Origin: an uncultured Psychroserpens sp.
Lineage (GTDB): Bacteria; Bacteroidota; Bacteroidia; Flavobacteriales; Flavobacteriaceae
Direction of reading: 5' to 3'
DNA: 42,985 bases
Assembly (NCBI GenBank): GCA_905479815.1
Contig: CAJQOA010000116.1
Span: forward strand, 1-42,985
Positions 8,081 to 17,664 of the stretch are shown here, one piece after another (position 1 is the stretch's first letter; each line of letters opens with the position of its first letter). The notes beneath the pieces are model-generated. The model did no database searches. It was not told where the DNA came from and worked only from the letters and a program-made list of their open reading frames with translations. The position numbers and the translations under genes are program-made.

Positions 8081-8978
8081 CTTCGATTAATTCGTGGTAC
8101 AAAACACTAAGCTTTCTAGTAAAATCGCCGTAAGATTGAGACCCAATTTGACGACCATCAATCTTAGTAACAGGTGTAAGACCTCCAAAAGTTCCAGTAA
8201 CAAAAGCTTCATCTGCACCATAGACATCAAATAGAGAAAAATCTTTTTGATGACATATTATTCCATTGATATGACAAGCTTCTATAACTTTCGCTCTAGT
8301 AATTCCGTTCATACAATATTGTCCAGTAGATGTCCATACTTCTCCATTTTTTATAATGAAGAAATTAGTTGCATTACATGTAGAAACAAATCCATTAGCA
8401 TCTAGCATTAACGCTTCATCTGCTCCAGCCTCAATTGCTTGAATAAGTGCTTGAACTTCGTGTAATTTACTATGACAATTGAGTCTTGGATCTAAATAAT
8501 CTGGCGATCCACGTCTTATTGTAGACGTAAAAAGAGTGATTCCTTTTTCTTTACTTTCTTCGGAAGCTTTTTTATACTCGGGAATAATAACAATATTAGG
8601 TCCAGAAATTGTTAATCTAGGATCTTGAGATGGTGTTTTTTTGATGCCGCGTGTAATCATAATTCGAACATGAATATGATCTGTCATATTGTTTTCATTA
8701 AGAACTTCCCAAACTATAGCGGTTAGTTCTTCTTTAGAAAACGGAAAGATCATACCAACAGTTGCTGCAGATGCCCATAAGCGATCCAAGTGATCGTCAA
8801 GAAATACTAGCACACCTTTATGTAAACGTAAGGCCTCCCATATGCCATCTCCTACGAGATAACCACTATCAAATACTGATATTTTAGCATCCTCACGTTT
8901 GAAGTACTCACCGTTGATATAGATTTTAATGTCTTTATTTCTGTCATCTGCGACAGCATTGTGCGTTCCATGAACCAT
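8058..8978 (-). CDS. class IV PLP aminotransferase (branched-chain/D-amino-acid type)
   Basis: 306 residues of fold-type IV: YINGEYFKREDAKISVFDSG at the N-terminus, HLDRLWASA, then the probable PLP lysine K171 in LNCHSKLHEVQAL, and MNGITRAKVIEA near residue 225. Such enzymes transaminate branched-chain or D-amino acids, or act as aminodeoxychorismate lyases. Where most members carry the Glu that pairs with the PLP ring nitrogen (G-x-(V/I)-x-E), this protein reads GFVSTCNATNFF, placing Thr200 there. Substrate class is therefore uncertain. First gene of an overlapping pair with the sulfotransferase-like gene. Confidence 0.8.
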   Translation of the reverse strand: MVHGTHNAVADDRNKDIKIYINGEYFKREDAKISVFDSGYLVGDGIWEALRLHKGVLVFLDDHLDRLWASAATVGMIFPFSKEELTAIVWEVLNENNMTDHIHVRIMITRGIKKTPSQDPRLTISGPNIVIIPEYKKASEESKEKGITLFTSTIRRGSPDYLDPRLNCHSKLHEVQALIQAIEAGADEALMLDANGFVSTCNATNFFIIKNGEVWTSTGQYCMNGITRAKVIEACHINGIICHQKDFSLFDVYGADEAFVTGTFGGLTPVTKIDGRQIGSQSYGDFTRKLSVLYHELIEDAVAYEK

Positions 8979-9033
8979 GTTTTATAATTATATATGATTC
9001 TAGAAAGATAATTAAAAAACTAAAGATAACACT

Positions 9034-10080
9034 CTATCTTCTACGAGGTTTTAAACTTCGTTCTGGTCCAGATAGCAAGGACGCAATAACTTTGGTTGCA
9101 GGAAATTGTTCTAAGATAATTTTAATGAAAACTGTAATTGGAATTGCCATAATTAAACCTGGAATTCCCCATATAAATCCCCAAAGCATTAGCATAATTA
9201 ATACTGCAATAACGTTGATTGAAAAGGATTTCCCCATAAAAACAGGTTCTAATATGGCGCCAAATAAAACTTGAACTCCTGTAATAGATAGTATAAAGAA
9301 GAATAATGAACTTGTAGGATCTAATTCTACAAAGGCAAAAATTGAGAGTAGTATTACTGATATAAACGAGCCAACCATTTGAACAAAATTGATCAAAAAA
9401 GCAAAAAGGCCCCAAAATATTGGAAAACTCACATCAAAGAATACGCAAGCTAATCCTGTAAAAATCCCTGTTAATAAACTGACTAGAAACTTAACCTTAA
9501 TAAAAGTAATTAAGTCTCTTTCTATTTTCATAAATGCTTTGATAGACGTATGCTTTCGTTTTAGTATTGTATTATTTAAAACTTGATGCATATTTATAGA
9601 TTCTGATAACCAAAGAATCGTAAAAAAGGTAATCATCATGATATTAGTAAGAAATTTTCTTACGAAGTCAAAAGTAGAACCAATGCTTTCTTTTTGAAAA
9701 AATTGTGCTAAAAAGTTACCATCTGGATTGTACTCCATTCCAACCTTATCTTGCATGTACAACATCAAATCATTAATCTTAACTTCTGCCTTAGCAAAGA
9801 AACCAGTATCATTTGATAAAATCTGTTTACTTGATAATTGTACTAATTCTACTCCAATAAACACACCTAAACCAATAACTGCGACTACTATAATAATACT
9901 TAATAATCTAGGCACGTTACGTCTTCCTAACCAACGCATCAATGGTAAGAACAATAGTGCTATGAACATTGATGAAATCAACGGAATGAATATAAAAGAT
10001 AAAATCTTAAGTAAATAAAATATTATAGGAACTACAATAAATAGTAGTAATATATTAGTTGTACGTCTTTGTTCTAACAT
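9034..10080 (-). CDS. AI-2E family transporter (PerM/YdiK-like permease)
   Basis: 348 residues with the family's topology: two or three N-terminal membrane helices (residues about 8-80), a soluble stretch (85-150), then about five more helices to residue 330. The motifs FWGLFAFLINFVQMVGSF, GAILEPVFMGKSFSINVIAV and WGFIWGIPGLIMAIPITVFI are characteristic. Members export small molecules, ions or autoinducer-2; the substrate here cannot be inferred. The basic C-terminal tail (RSLKPRRR) should be cytoplasmic. Separate transcription unit from its neighbours. Confidence 0.88.
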   Translation of the reverse strand: MLEQRRTTNILLLFIVVPIIFYLLKILSFIFIPLISSMFIALLFLPLMRWLGRRNVPRLLSIIIVVAVIGLGVFIGVELVQLSSKQILSNDTGFFAKAEVKINDLMLYMQDKVGMEYNPDGNFLAQFFQKESIGSTFDFVRKFLTNIMMITFFTILWLSESINMHQVLNNTILKRKHTSIKAFMKIERDLITFIKVKFLVSLLTGIFTGLACVFFDVSFPIFWGLFAFLINFVQMVGSFISVILLSIFAFVELDPTSSLFFFILSITGVQVLFGAILEPVFMGKSFSINVIAVLIMLMLWGFIWGIPGLIMAIPITVFIKIILEQFPATKVIASLLSGPERSLKPRRR

Positions 10081-10132
10081 GAGGCAATGTTTGTTTTCTT
10101 AATAGCAAAAGCAAATTTAAGGGAAAATGTTG

Positions 10133-10759
10133 TTATTCTCTGTCAATAAAATCATAATCTTTAGAAAGATGAAACCCAATAAAACCAATATTAAAAATTA
10201 TAGCTAATACAGAAAGCACAGGTATCCCTATAAAAAAATCAGGAACAAAAATACATATAGCAAACTCAAAAATAAATAGTACACCTCCAATTAACAACAC
10301 ATACTTAGCTATGCTACTTACTATCAATTTATGGATATCGTTACATATTAACATTTGAGCTAGACTTCCCAAAATAATGATGGATATTGCTGAGGAAAGT
10401 AAATAAAGCGTATTATCTTCATTTTCTTTTTGAGGAAAAAAGGCATAAGAACTCCATAAAACACCACATAATATAAAAAAAATAGCTCCTAGTTTATTAG
10501 TAACACTCTTTGGTAACAAAAGAAATAAGCCTAGTGCAAAAACTACAATTAAAGCACCCACAAGAAAATAAGTGAAATAACTAATTACAAATTGATTAGG
10601 TACACCTTCTAAATTATATGCAAAGAAAGAACCAAATTCTATAAAACTGAAAACAGCCTCATTTGAAGCAATAAAAACAGCAAAACTAGTCACAAAAATT
10701 ATTGGAATCAATATCCCAACAATAGATACAACTTTTCTAATGCGAATGGTATTCATCAT
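10133..10759 (-). CDS. DUF998-like multi-pass membrane protein
   Basis: 208 residues with six predicted hydrophobic segments (about 10-32, 58-84, 90-108, 118-138, 148-172, 175-198) and a short charged tail. The length and layout resemble DUF998/YwaF-type membrane proteins, but I see no catalytic motif. Its ATG shares one base with the dnaB stop codon (TAATG), so its translation is probably coupled to dnaB; whether it has any role in replication is unknown. Confidence 0.6.
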   Translation of the reverse strand: MMNTIRIRKVVSIVGILIPIIFVTSFAVFIASNEAVFSFIEFGSFFAYNLEGVPNQFVISYFTYFLVGALIVVFALGLFLLLPKSVTNKLGAIFFILCGVLWSSYAFFPQKENEDNTLYLLSSAISIIILGSLAQMLICNDIHKLIVSSIAKYVLLIGGVLFIFEFAICIFVPDFFIGIPVLSVLAIIFNIGFIGFHLSKDYDFIDRE

Positions 10760-12297
10760 TAAAATGGTACATCATTATCATCTTCCTCTGGTGCTCCAAA
10801 AGCATCAGATGCAGATGGAAATTTATCAGGAGTAAATGTATCATCATTTGCAGCTGCATTCATTTTAGAATGAAATTCTCCAAACGGTGTATCAAAATCA
10901 TCTAAATTATCAAACTTACCTAAATGACCAATAAACTTTAATCGAATACTTTCTAATCCACCATTTCTGTGTTTTGCAACAATAAATTCTCCTTGACCTT
11001 CGGTTGGTGAACGCTCATCATCATCCCACTCATCAATTTTATAATATTCTGGTCTGTATATAAAGGATACAATATCTGCAGCTTGCTCAATCGCTCCAGA
11101 TTCGCGTAAATCTGAAAGCAATGGACGTTTACTTCCTCCACGTGTTTCAACAGCACGAGATAACTGAGATAACGCAATTACAGGAATTGCTAATTCTTTT
11201 GCTAATGCTTTTAGGTTTCGAGAGATGGTTGAAATTTCTTGTTCACGGTTACCTCCTTTTTGACTTCCACCAGCCGTCATTAACTGCAAGTAATCAATCA
11301 TGATCATTTTAATTCCGTATTGTGAGGCCAGACGTCTTGCTTTTGCACGCAAATCGAAAATAGACAACGAAGGCGTATCATCAATAAATAAAGGTGCTTT
11401 TTCTAATGTCTTTACCTTTACATTAAGTTGTTCCCACTCGTGCTTTTCTAATTTCCCTGTTCTTAACTTTTCTGAAGACAGATTTGTTTCCGAAGAAATT
11501 AAACGTGTTATTAATTGAACTGATGACATCTCTAGAGAGAAAAACGCAACTGGAATATTACTATCTACAGCAACGTTTCTTGCCATAGTTAACGTAAATG
11601 CAGTTTTACCCATACCTGGACGTGCTGCAATAATAATTAAATCACTTGGCTGCCAACCTGAAGTTAATCTATCTAATTTGGTAAACCCTGTTGGAATACC
11701 ACTCATGCCTTCTTTGTTGGATATTTCTTCAATCTTCTTTTTTGCTTGAATCACTAAACTTTGAGCAGACTCCGTTGATTTCTTAACGTTACCTTGGGTC
11801 ACTTCATAAAGCTTAGCTTCAGCAGTATCTAATAAATCAAAAACATCTTTAGTTTCGTCATAAGCTTCTTCAATAATTTCGTTGGAAATTTTAATCAAAC
11901 TTCTTTGAATGTATTTTTGAAGAATAATACGAGCATGAAACTCAATATGCGCAGAAGATGAGACACGTTGCGTTAAAGAAATTAAGTAAAAATCTCCTCC
12001 AATTAAATCTAACTTTGCGTCTTTCTTTAACTGACTAGAAACGGTTAATAAGTCAATAGGCTCACTATTTTCAAATAATTTGAAAATAGATTCAAAGATA
12101 TGTTTGTGAGCATCTTTGTAAAACGCATCTACACTTAAAATATCAATAACCTCATCAACACCCTTCTTGTCAATCATCATAGCTCCAAGAACAACTTCCT
12201 CTAAATCAAGAGCTTGAGGAGGTATTTTTCCTTTTTCAAGACTAATAATTGTGCTTTTATCTATTGGATAGCCTTGTAATTGGTTGGGTTGTTTCAT
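10759..12297 (-). CDS. dnaB: replicative DNA helicase DnaB
   Basis: 512 residues. The N-terminal helical domain (about 25-165) begins PPQALDLEEVVLGAMMIDKK. The RecA-like helicase domain starts about residue 200 (GIPTGFTKLDRLTSGW), with Walker A ARPGMGKT (225-232), then IMIDYLQLM (Walker B region) and ALSQLSRAVETRGGSKRPLLSDLRESGAIEQ. DnaB is the hexameric helicase that unwinds DNA at the fork. The acidic tail (EEDDNDVPF) is typical of Bacteroidota DnaB. It is followed with 1-bp overlap by a membrane protein gene. No intein interrupts it. Confidence 0.97.
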   Translation of the reverse strand: MKQPNQLQGYPIDKSTIISLEKGKIPPQALDLEEVVLGAMMIDKKGVDEVIDILSVDAFYKDAHKHIFESIFKLFENSEPIDLLTVSSQLKKDAKLDLIGGDFYLISLTQRVSSSAHIEFHARIILQKYIQRSLIKISNEIIEEAYDETKDVFDLLDTAEAKLYEVTQGNVKKSTESAQSLVIQAKKKIEEISNKEGMSGIPTGFTKLDRLTSGWQPSDLIIIAARPGMGKTAFTLTMARNVAVDSNIPVAFFSLEMSSVQLITRLISSETNLSSEKLRTGKLEKHEWEQLNVKVKTLEKAPLFIDDTPSLSIFDLRAKARRLASQYGIKMIMIDYLQLMTAGGSQKGGNREQEISTISRNLKALAKELAIPVIALSQLSRAVETRGGSKRPLLSDLRESGAIEQAADIVSFIYRPEYYKIDEWDDDERSPTEGQGEFIVAKHRNGGLESIRLKFIGHLGKFDNLDDFDTPFGEFHSKMNAAANDDTFTPDKFPSASDAFGAPEEDDNDVPF

Positions 12298-12410
12298 AGT
12301 TACGAAAGTAAATAAAATGTATTCTAATTGTTGAGTTTGAAAATTCTCAATCTTAACAGGTCATCAACAATTTAACTGTTAATAACTTGATTATATTGTT
12401 AATAGCGACA

Positions 12411-12444
12411 AAAAAAACCGAAACAAAGAGGTTTCAGTTTTTTT
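12411..12444 (-). terminator. terminator after accA
   Basis: On the minus strand the stem ACTGAAAC/GTTTCGGT (one U-G pair) is followed by a T run, 20 bp past the accA stop. Runs of A and T on both sides could let it work both ways. Confidence 0.75.
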
Positions 12445-12464
12445 AGGCCTATATTTTAAAAGGA

Positions 12465-13418
12465 TTAGCCTTTATAAACTCCCATCTCTAAGTATTTATC
12501 CATACGTTGATTCACCAAATCTTTTGGTGATAAGTTTTTAAGGGCTTCATAATTTGCTTCTATTGCCTTTTTAACAGCTTCAAAAGTTGCAGCTCTATCT
12601 GTATGTGCACCTCCTAATGGTTCTTTGATAATCTCATCAATCAATTTGAGACGTTTCATATCTGGCGACGTCAATTTTAGAGCTTCGGCTGCTTGTTCTT
12701 TATATTCCCAGCTTCTCCATAAAATTGATGAACAAGATTCTGGTGAAATAACTGAGTACCAAGTGTTTTCTAACATTAAAACTTTGTTCCCTACACCTAT
12801 ACCTAATGCTCCACCTGATGCACCTTCTCCAATGATAATTGTTATGATTGGTACTTTAAGGCGAGTCATTTCTAATATATTTCTAGCAATTGCTTCTCCT
12901 TGACCACGTTCTTCTGCTTCCAATCCAGGGTAAGCACCTGGAGTATCAATTAAAGTCACTACAGGAATTCCAAACTTTTCAGCAGATTTCATTAAACGTA
13001 ATGCTTTACGATACCCTTCTGGGTTTGACATCCCAAAATTTCTATATTGACGTGTTTTGGTATTAAATCCTTTTTGTTGACCAATAAACATATACGATTG
13101 ATCACCAATCTTACCTAAACCACCAATCATGGCTTTGTCATCTTTAACATTTCGGTCTCCATGCAATTCTAAAAAAGAATCACCACATAACGCCTTAATA
13201 TGATCTAATGTGTATGGTCTTTCTGGATGTCTTGACATTTGCACACGTTGCCATGCCGTCAAGTTTTTATATATCTCTTTCTTTGTTTCGAGTAGTTTTT
13301 TTTCAATTTTCTTACACGTTTGTGTAACATCTACGTCGCTCTCCTCACCTATTAATTGGCATTTTTCAAGTTGATCTTGGAGTTCTTTTATGGGTAATTC
13401 AAAATCTAAATATTCCAT
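12465..13418 (-). CDS. accA: acetyl-CoA carboxylase carboxyltransferase subunit alpha
   Basis: 317 residues, the usual AccA length. The N-terminal coiled segment ([20 protein letters not shown]) is followed by [60 protein letters not shown] and the oxyanion-hole glycines [13 protein letters not shown], all diagnostic. With AccD it transfers carboxyl from biotin to acetyl-CoA to make malonyl-CoA, the first step of fatty-acid synthesis. Monocistronic: a -7 box lies at 13461-13468 and a terminator at 12411-12444. Confidence 0.97.
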   Translation of the reverse strand: MEYLDFELPIKELQDQLEKCQLIGEESDVDVTQTCKKIEKKLLETKKEIYKNLTAWQRVQMSRHPERPYTLDHIKALCGDSFLELHGDRNVKDDKAMIGGLGKIGDQSYMFIGQQKGFNTKTRQYRNFGMSNPEGYRKALRLMKSAEKFGIPVVTLIDTPGAYPGLEAEERGQGEAIARNILEMTRLKVPIITIIIGEGASGGALGIGVGNKVLMLENTWYSVISPESCSSILWRSWEYKEQAAEALKLTSPDMKRLKLIDEIIKEPLGGAHTDRAATFEAVKKAIEANYEALKNLSPKDLVNQRMDKYLEMGVYKG

Positions 13419-13460
13419 AGAAATTTTGATTTGTTATAATTAGTGGTTAGTTAGTTGGTG

Positions 13461-13468
13461 CAAATATA
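13461..13468 (-). promoter_or_regulatory. Bacteroidota -7 box upstream of accA
   Basis: Minus strand reads TATATTTG, a perfect TAnnTTTG, 42 bp before the accA start. No clear -33 TTTG was found at the expected spacing. Confidence 0.5.
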
Positions 13469-13474
13469 AAAACT

Positions 13475-14389
13475 TTAATCGGGTTTGTTTGTTAAGGCAC
13501 TTCGGTTTTTATGACTCTTATAGTTTTTAAGAATACCATCTGCTATTACAGTAGCTAATACCAAAAATGCACCATAGTAAAACTGTGTGCTCATTGTCTC
13601 AGTTTCAGGAAACAACAATAAAGCAAGCGCTATACCATACAATGGTTCTAAATTATAGGTTAGTATTACAGTGTATGGGCTTAAATGCCTCATTACATCT
13701 ACAGAACCTATAAATGCATAAGCTGTACAAACAGATGCTAGAATTCCAATATATAGCCAATCTAGCGGTTTTAAGATGAAAAAATCTATAGAAAATCCAC
13801 CTTGAAACACAAGTATAAATAAAGACAAAAACACAACACCACTTATAAATTCATAAAACGAGATGACTGTGGCACGATGCTCTGCGATAAATTTCCCATT
13901 AATGACAGCAAATAATGTTGAGAACAATGCCGATGAGATACCTAATAAAATTCCATTAAGGTATCTAATTTCACTTTGTGTGATTAGAAAAACGCCTAGA
14001 ATGACAATCATTCCGAAGAGAATTTCATACCAAATGATTTTCCTTTTATAAATCAAGGGTTCTATAAAGGATGCAAAAAAAGCACCTGTTGAAAACATCG
14101 CTAAAGTTATAGAAATGTTGGATTGATTTATGGCTTCAAAAAAAGTAATCCAATGCAAAGCAATGATGATTCCTGCTCCAAAAAATTTTAGCTTTGTTTT
14201 TGTAGATACTTTAATTTTAAGTTTGATAATTTTAATATACAAAAACATCAAAGCTCCAGCAATGAGCATACGATACCACACTAAGGCAGTAGAGCCAATA
14301 GAAATTAATTCTCCTAGAATAGCTGTAAAACCAGCTATAAAAACCAGAAAATGTAAATGAAGGTAATTTTTAAATTTATCGTTTGGCAT
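13475..14389 (-). CDS. DMT/EamA family transporter
   Basis: 304 residues with about ten membrane helices arranged as two EamA repeats (roughly 12-145 and 150-290). The motif VWYRMLIAGALMFLYI closes the first helix pair and HLSPYTVILTYNLEPLYGIA in the second repeat is typical of EamA proteins. Probably an inner-membrane metabolite exporter; substrate unknown. The start overlaps the upstream LptF/LptG-type gene by 14 bp, so it is the last gene of a tgt-permease-exporter operon. Confidence 0.85.
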   Translation of the reverse strand: MPNDKFKNYLHLHFLVFIAGFTAILGELISIGSTALVWYRMLIAGALMFLYIKIIKLKIKVSTKTKLKFFGAGIIIALHWITFFEAINQSNISITLAMFSTGAFFASFIEPLIYKRKIIWYEILFGMIVILGVFLITQSEIRYLNGILLGISSALFSTLFAVINGKFIAEHRATVISFYEFISGVVFLSLFILVFQGGFSIDFFILKPLDWLYIGILASVCTAYAFIGSVDVMRHLSPYTVILTYNLEPLYGIALALLLFPETETMSTQFYYGAFLVLATVIADGILKNYKSHKNRSALTNKPD

Positions 14390-15446
14390 TGTAAAGTAAA
14401 AAAGCAGCTAAAATACCAAAAACAATATTTGGTAGCCACACAGCTAAGATAGGTGAAAAGCTAGATTGTGCTGCCATTACACCGAAGACTTTATCAAAAA
14501 AGACAAATACCATGGCTACTGTAATCCCAAAGGCTAGATTAATCCCCATACCTCCTCGTCGCTTTATTGAGGATACAGAAACAGCAATAATCGTTAAAAT
14601 AAATACTGAAACAGGTAAGCTCCATTTTTTATATTTCACGACTTCGTAACGTCCAATATTAGATGAACCTCTTTGTTTTTCCTTTTCAATAAACTTTAAT
14701 AGGTCTCCGTATTGAAGTGTCTCAGCAATATATTCTTCTGGAGTTAAATCGTCTGTATCAAATTCAAACTCCATTTCCTTTCTGCTAGTCGTCTCAATAA
14801 TGTCATTATCTGCTCCAAAGGTTCTTTTTGTATAATTTATCAAACGGTATGTAGAATCAATATCAACAATTGAAGTTGCAGTAATTTTATAAACAAGTGC
14901 ATTACCTTCAAAATGTTCTAGAGTAAAGTTACTACCACGCTTTGTAACTGGGTTAAAACTACTTACATAAATGTAATCATTATCATTAATTTGCCTATAA
15001 ATATTGGTGGTCTGGGTGACATTAGCATTACTTTTTAAATACTTATACTTAAACTCATTAAACCCCTTACTTGCGTTTGGAGCTAGATACAATCCCATTA
15101 TTAAGGCTAAACTTGCAATAATTGTAGCTCCAATCATATAAGGTCTCAAAAATCTCCAAAATGAGACTCCTGAGCTTAAAAAGGCTACGATCTCTGTGTT
15201 ATTTGCAAGTTTTGATGTGAACCAAATTACAGATATGAATAAAAATATAGGGTATAATAGATTGGCAAAATAAATTGTAAAATCTAAATAGTATTGAGCA
15301 ACTGCTCCAAAAGGAACACTTCGTTCTAAAATCTTACCAATTTTCTCAGCGAGGTTTACTGTAATACCAATAGGAATAAACAGTAACAACATCATCAAAA
15401 ATGTGAACAGATAGCGTTTTAATATGTACCAATCAAGAATCTTCAC
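14376..15446 (-). CDS. LptF/LptG (YjgP/YjgQ) family permease
   Basis: 356 residues: N-terminal MKILDWYILKRYLFTFLMML, helices near residues 12-30, 55-75 and 100-120, a beta-jellyroll periplasmic domain (about 135-265), then three C-terminal helices (275-350, with SVSSIKRRGGMGINLAFGI). This is the layout of the LptFG permease that extracts LPS from the inner membrane and passes it to the Lpt bridge. F and G cannot be told apart here. Translation starts at GTG directly after the TAG of tgt, so the two are tightly coupled. Confidence 0.9.
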   Translation of the reverse strand: MKILDWYILKRYLFTFLMMLLLFIPIGITVNLAEKIGKILERSVPFGAVAQYYLDFTIYFANLLYPIFLFISVIWFTSKLANNTEIVAFLSSGVSFWRFLRPYMIGATIIASLALIMGLYLAPNASKGFNEFKYKYLKSNANVTQTTNIYRQINDNDYIYVSSFNPVTKRGSNFTLEHFEGNALVYKITATSIVDIDSTYRLINYTKRTFGADNDIIETTSRKEMEFEFDTDDLTPEEYIAETLQYGDLLKFIEKEKQRGSSNIGRYEVVKYKKWSLPVSVFILTIIAVSVSSIKRRGGMGINLAFGITVAMVFVFFDKVFGVMAAQSSFSPILAVWLPNIVFGILAAFLLYNAKR

Positions 15447-16577
15447 CTATAATCTTTTATCCATTTGTTTTACCATTTTATCTTTCCAAGCTCTAAAATC
15501 TCCAGCTATAATATGTTTTCTAGCCTCTCGCGTTAACCACAAATAGAAACCTAAATTATGTATCGTTGCAATTTGTTTACCTAGCAATTCATTAACTGTA
15601 AATAAATGTCTAAGATATGCTTTACTATATTCAGTATCAACAAATGTAATTGCCATCTCATCAATAGGAGAAAAATCATCTGCCCATTTTAAGTTTTTGA
15701 TATTAATTGAGCCATGAGCTGTAAACAACATTCCGTTTCTAGCATTTCGTGTTGGCATCACACAATCAAACATATCAACACCTAAAGCAATATTCTCTAA
15801 TATATTTATTGGTGTACCAACTCCCATTAAATATCGTGGTTTGTCCCATGGTAAAATCTCACATACAACATCTGTCATCGCATACATTTCTTCTGCTGGT
15901 TCTCCAACAGATAGTCCGCCAATGGCATTTCCTTGTGCGCCTGCATTTGCAATATATTCTGCAGATTGTTGACGCAAGTCTTTATAACAACTTCCTTGTA
16001 CTATAGGAAAAAACGTTTGTTCATAATCATATTTAAAAGGTGTTTTATCTAAATGCGTTAAACAACGCTCTAACCAACGATGTGTCATATGCATAGAACG
16101 TTTTGCATAATTATAATCACATGGGTAAGGTGTACACTCATCAAATGCCATTATGATATCTGCACCAATACTACGTTGAACCTCCATAACATTCTCTGGA
16201 GTAAACACATGATAACTGCCATCAATATGTGATTTAAACTTCACTCCTTCTTCCTTGATTTTTCGGTTATCAGATAATGAATAGACTTGATAACCACCAG
16301 AATCTGTCAAAATATTACGATCCCAATTCATGAATTTATGCAAACCTCCTGCTTTCTCCAATATAGGCGTTTGAGGTCTTAAAAATAAGTGATAGGTATT
16401 CGCCAAAATAACATCAGGATTGATATCATTCTTAAGTTCGCGTTGATGGACACCCTTTACAGAGGCAACGGTACCAACTGGCATAAATATAGGCGTCTCA
16501 ATTGTACCATGATCTGTTGTAATTATACCTGCTCTGGCTTTACTTTGAGGATCGCTTGCTTTTAATTCAAAATTCAT
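15447..16577 (-). CDS. tgt: queuine tRNA-ribosyltransferase (tRNA-guanine transglycosylase)
   Basis: 376 residues. It exchanges G34 for the queuosine precursor in GUN-anticodon tRNAs. Catalytic landmarks are present: TDSGGYQVYSL (Asp92), VQGSCYKDLR, GGLSVGEPAEEM and MFDCVMPTRNARNG (Asp271 nucleophile). The C-terminal zinc site is changed: where bacterial Tgt normally has CxCxxC before YxxAYLRHL, this protein reads IDEMAITFVDTEYSKAYLRH with no Cys, although His340 remains. I recall the same in other Bacteroidota. First gene of the operon with the LPS permease; a perfect -7 box lies 21 bp upstream. Confidence 0.96.
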   Translation of the reverse strand: MNFELKASDPQSKARAGIITTDHGTIETPIFMPVGTVASVKGVHQRELKNDINPDVILANTYHLFLRPQTPILEKAGGLHKFMNWDRNILTDSGGYQVYSLSDNRKIKEEGVKFKSHIDGSYHVFTPENVMEVQRSIGADIIMAFDECTPYPCDYNYAKRSMHMTHRWLERCLTHLDKTPFKYDYEQTFFPIVQGSCYKDLRQQSAEYIANAGAQGNAIGGLSVGEPAEEMYAMTDVVCEILPWDKPRYLMGVGTPINILENIALGVDMFDCVMPTRNARNGMLFTAHGSINIKNLKWADDFSPIDEMAITFVDTEYSKAYLRHLFTVNELLGKQIATIHNLGFYLWLTREARKHIIAGDFRAWKDKMVKQMDKRL

Positions 16578-16597
16578 AAATCATATTAGTAAGTGAG

Positions 16598-16605
16598 CAA
16601 AGATA
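16598..16605 (-). promoter_or_regulatory. -7 box of the tgt operon
   Basis: Minus strand TATCTTTG, a perfect TAnnTTTG, 21 bp before the tgt ATG, so the 5' leader would be short. No -33 element is obvious. Confidence 0.5.
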
Positions 16606-16742
16606 ATTATCTCGATGTATTATGGTCTTAAACATTTAATAAAATTATCACTTCGGAAACATTAAAACTAGTTTTCATATTTCATTTGAATAAAAATTGT
16701 TAGCAACTGATTGAAATCGTTAATAAGTGCATCCTCTCTATT

Positions 16743-16773
16743 TTTGATTCCCCTCTTGATTACTTTATTTTTG
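16743..16773 (+). promoter_or_regulatory. promoter of the transketolase genes
   Basis: TTTG (16743-16746), 19-nt spacer, TATTTTTG (16766-16773): both Bacteroidota elements at consensus spacing, 27 bp ahead of the ATG at 16800. Confidence 0.65.
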
Positions 16774-16799
16774 ATGCTTAAAATATTCACACCGTTTAT

Positions 16800-17645
16800 A
16801 TGCCAAACACACAACAATTACAAGACTTAACAACTCAAGTTCGTAGAGATATTTTACGAATGGTTCACAAAGTAAACTCTGGTCACCCTGGAGGCTCATT
16901 AGGATGTGCCGAATTTTTCGTAGCACTCTATCAAAACATCATGGATAGAAAGGATACGTTTGATATGGATGGAAAAGATGAAGATCTTTTCTTTTTATCA
17001 AACGGACATATCTCGCCAGTGTTTTATAGTGTTTTGGCTAGATCGGGATACTTCCCTGTTGAAGAACTAAACACTTTTAGATTAATCAACTCTAGACTTC
17101 AAGGTCACCCAACGACTCATGAAGGTTTACCTGGAATTAGAATGGCATCTGGATCACTAGGCCAAGGTTTTAGTGTTGCATTAGGAGCTGCTCAAACAAA
17201 AAAACTAAATGGAGATACCAATTTAATTTACAGTTTACATGGTGATGGCGAATTACAAGAAGGTCAAAACTGGGAAGGTATTATGTATGCTGCAGCAAAT
17301 AAGATGGATAATCTTATTTCTACAATTGATTTAAACGGACAACAAATTGATGGTTCTACAGACGATGTTTTAGCTATGGGTAGCTTAAGAGCAAAATTTG
17401 AAGCTTTCGGATGGACTGTTTTAGATATTGAAAAAGGAAATGATATTGATGCTATTTTAGAAGGAATGGCTAAAGCTAAAGCACTTACTGGACAAGGTAA
17501 GCCTATTTGTGTGTTACTACATACAGTAATGGGTAATGGTGTAGATTTTATGATGCATACACATGCTTGGCATGGTAAAGCACCTAATGATGAACAATTA
17601 GCAACGGGATTATCTCAAAATGCTGAAACCTTAGGAGATTACTAA
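16800..17645 (+). CDS. transketolase, N-terminal (TPP-binding) subunit
   Basis: 281 residues covering the thiamine-diphosphate domain of a split transketolase. [51 protein letters not shown] and [14 protein letters not shown] (the GDG...N motif for Mg-TPP) are all present, ending with [15 protein letters not shown]. The enzyme moves two-carbon units in the non-oxidative pentose phosphate pathway. The partner subunit starts 19 bp downstream, and that gene is frameshifted in this sequence. Confidence 0.95.
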   Translation: MPNTQQLQDLTTQVRRDILRMVHKVNSGHPGGSLGCAEFFVALYQNIMDRKDTFDMDGKDEDLFFLSNGHISPVFYSVLARSGYFPVEELNTFRLINSRLQGHPTTHEGLPGIRMASGSLGQGFSVALGAAQTKKLNGDTNLIYSLHGDGELQEGQNWEGIMYAAANKMDNLISTIDLNGQQIDGSTDDVLAMGSLRAKFEAFGWTVLDIEKGNDIDAILEGMAKAKALTGQGKPICVLLHTVMGNGVDFMMHTHAWHGKAPNDEQLATGLSQNAETLGDY

Positions 17646-17664
17646 CCACCAATCAAGAAAAAAA

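Noticed and set aside
12298-12464. Possible replication origin or DnaA boxes near dnaB
   Set aside because: Several TGTTAAT-like repeats occur, but none matches the DnaA box TTATCCACA, and dnaA is not nearby.
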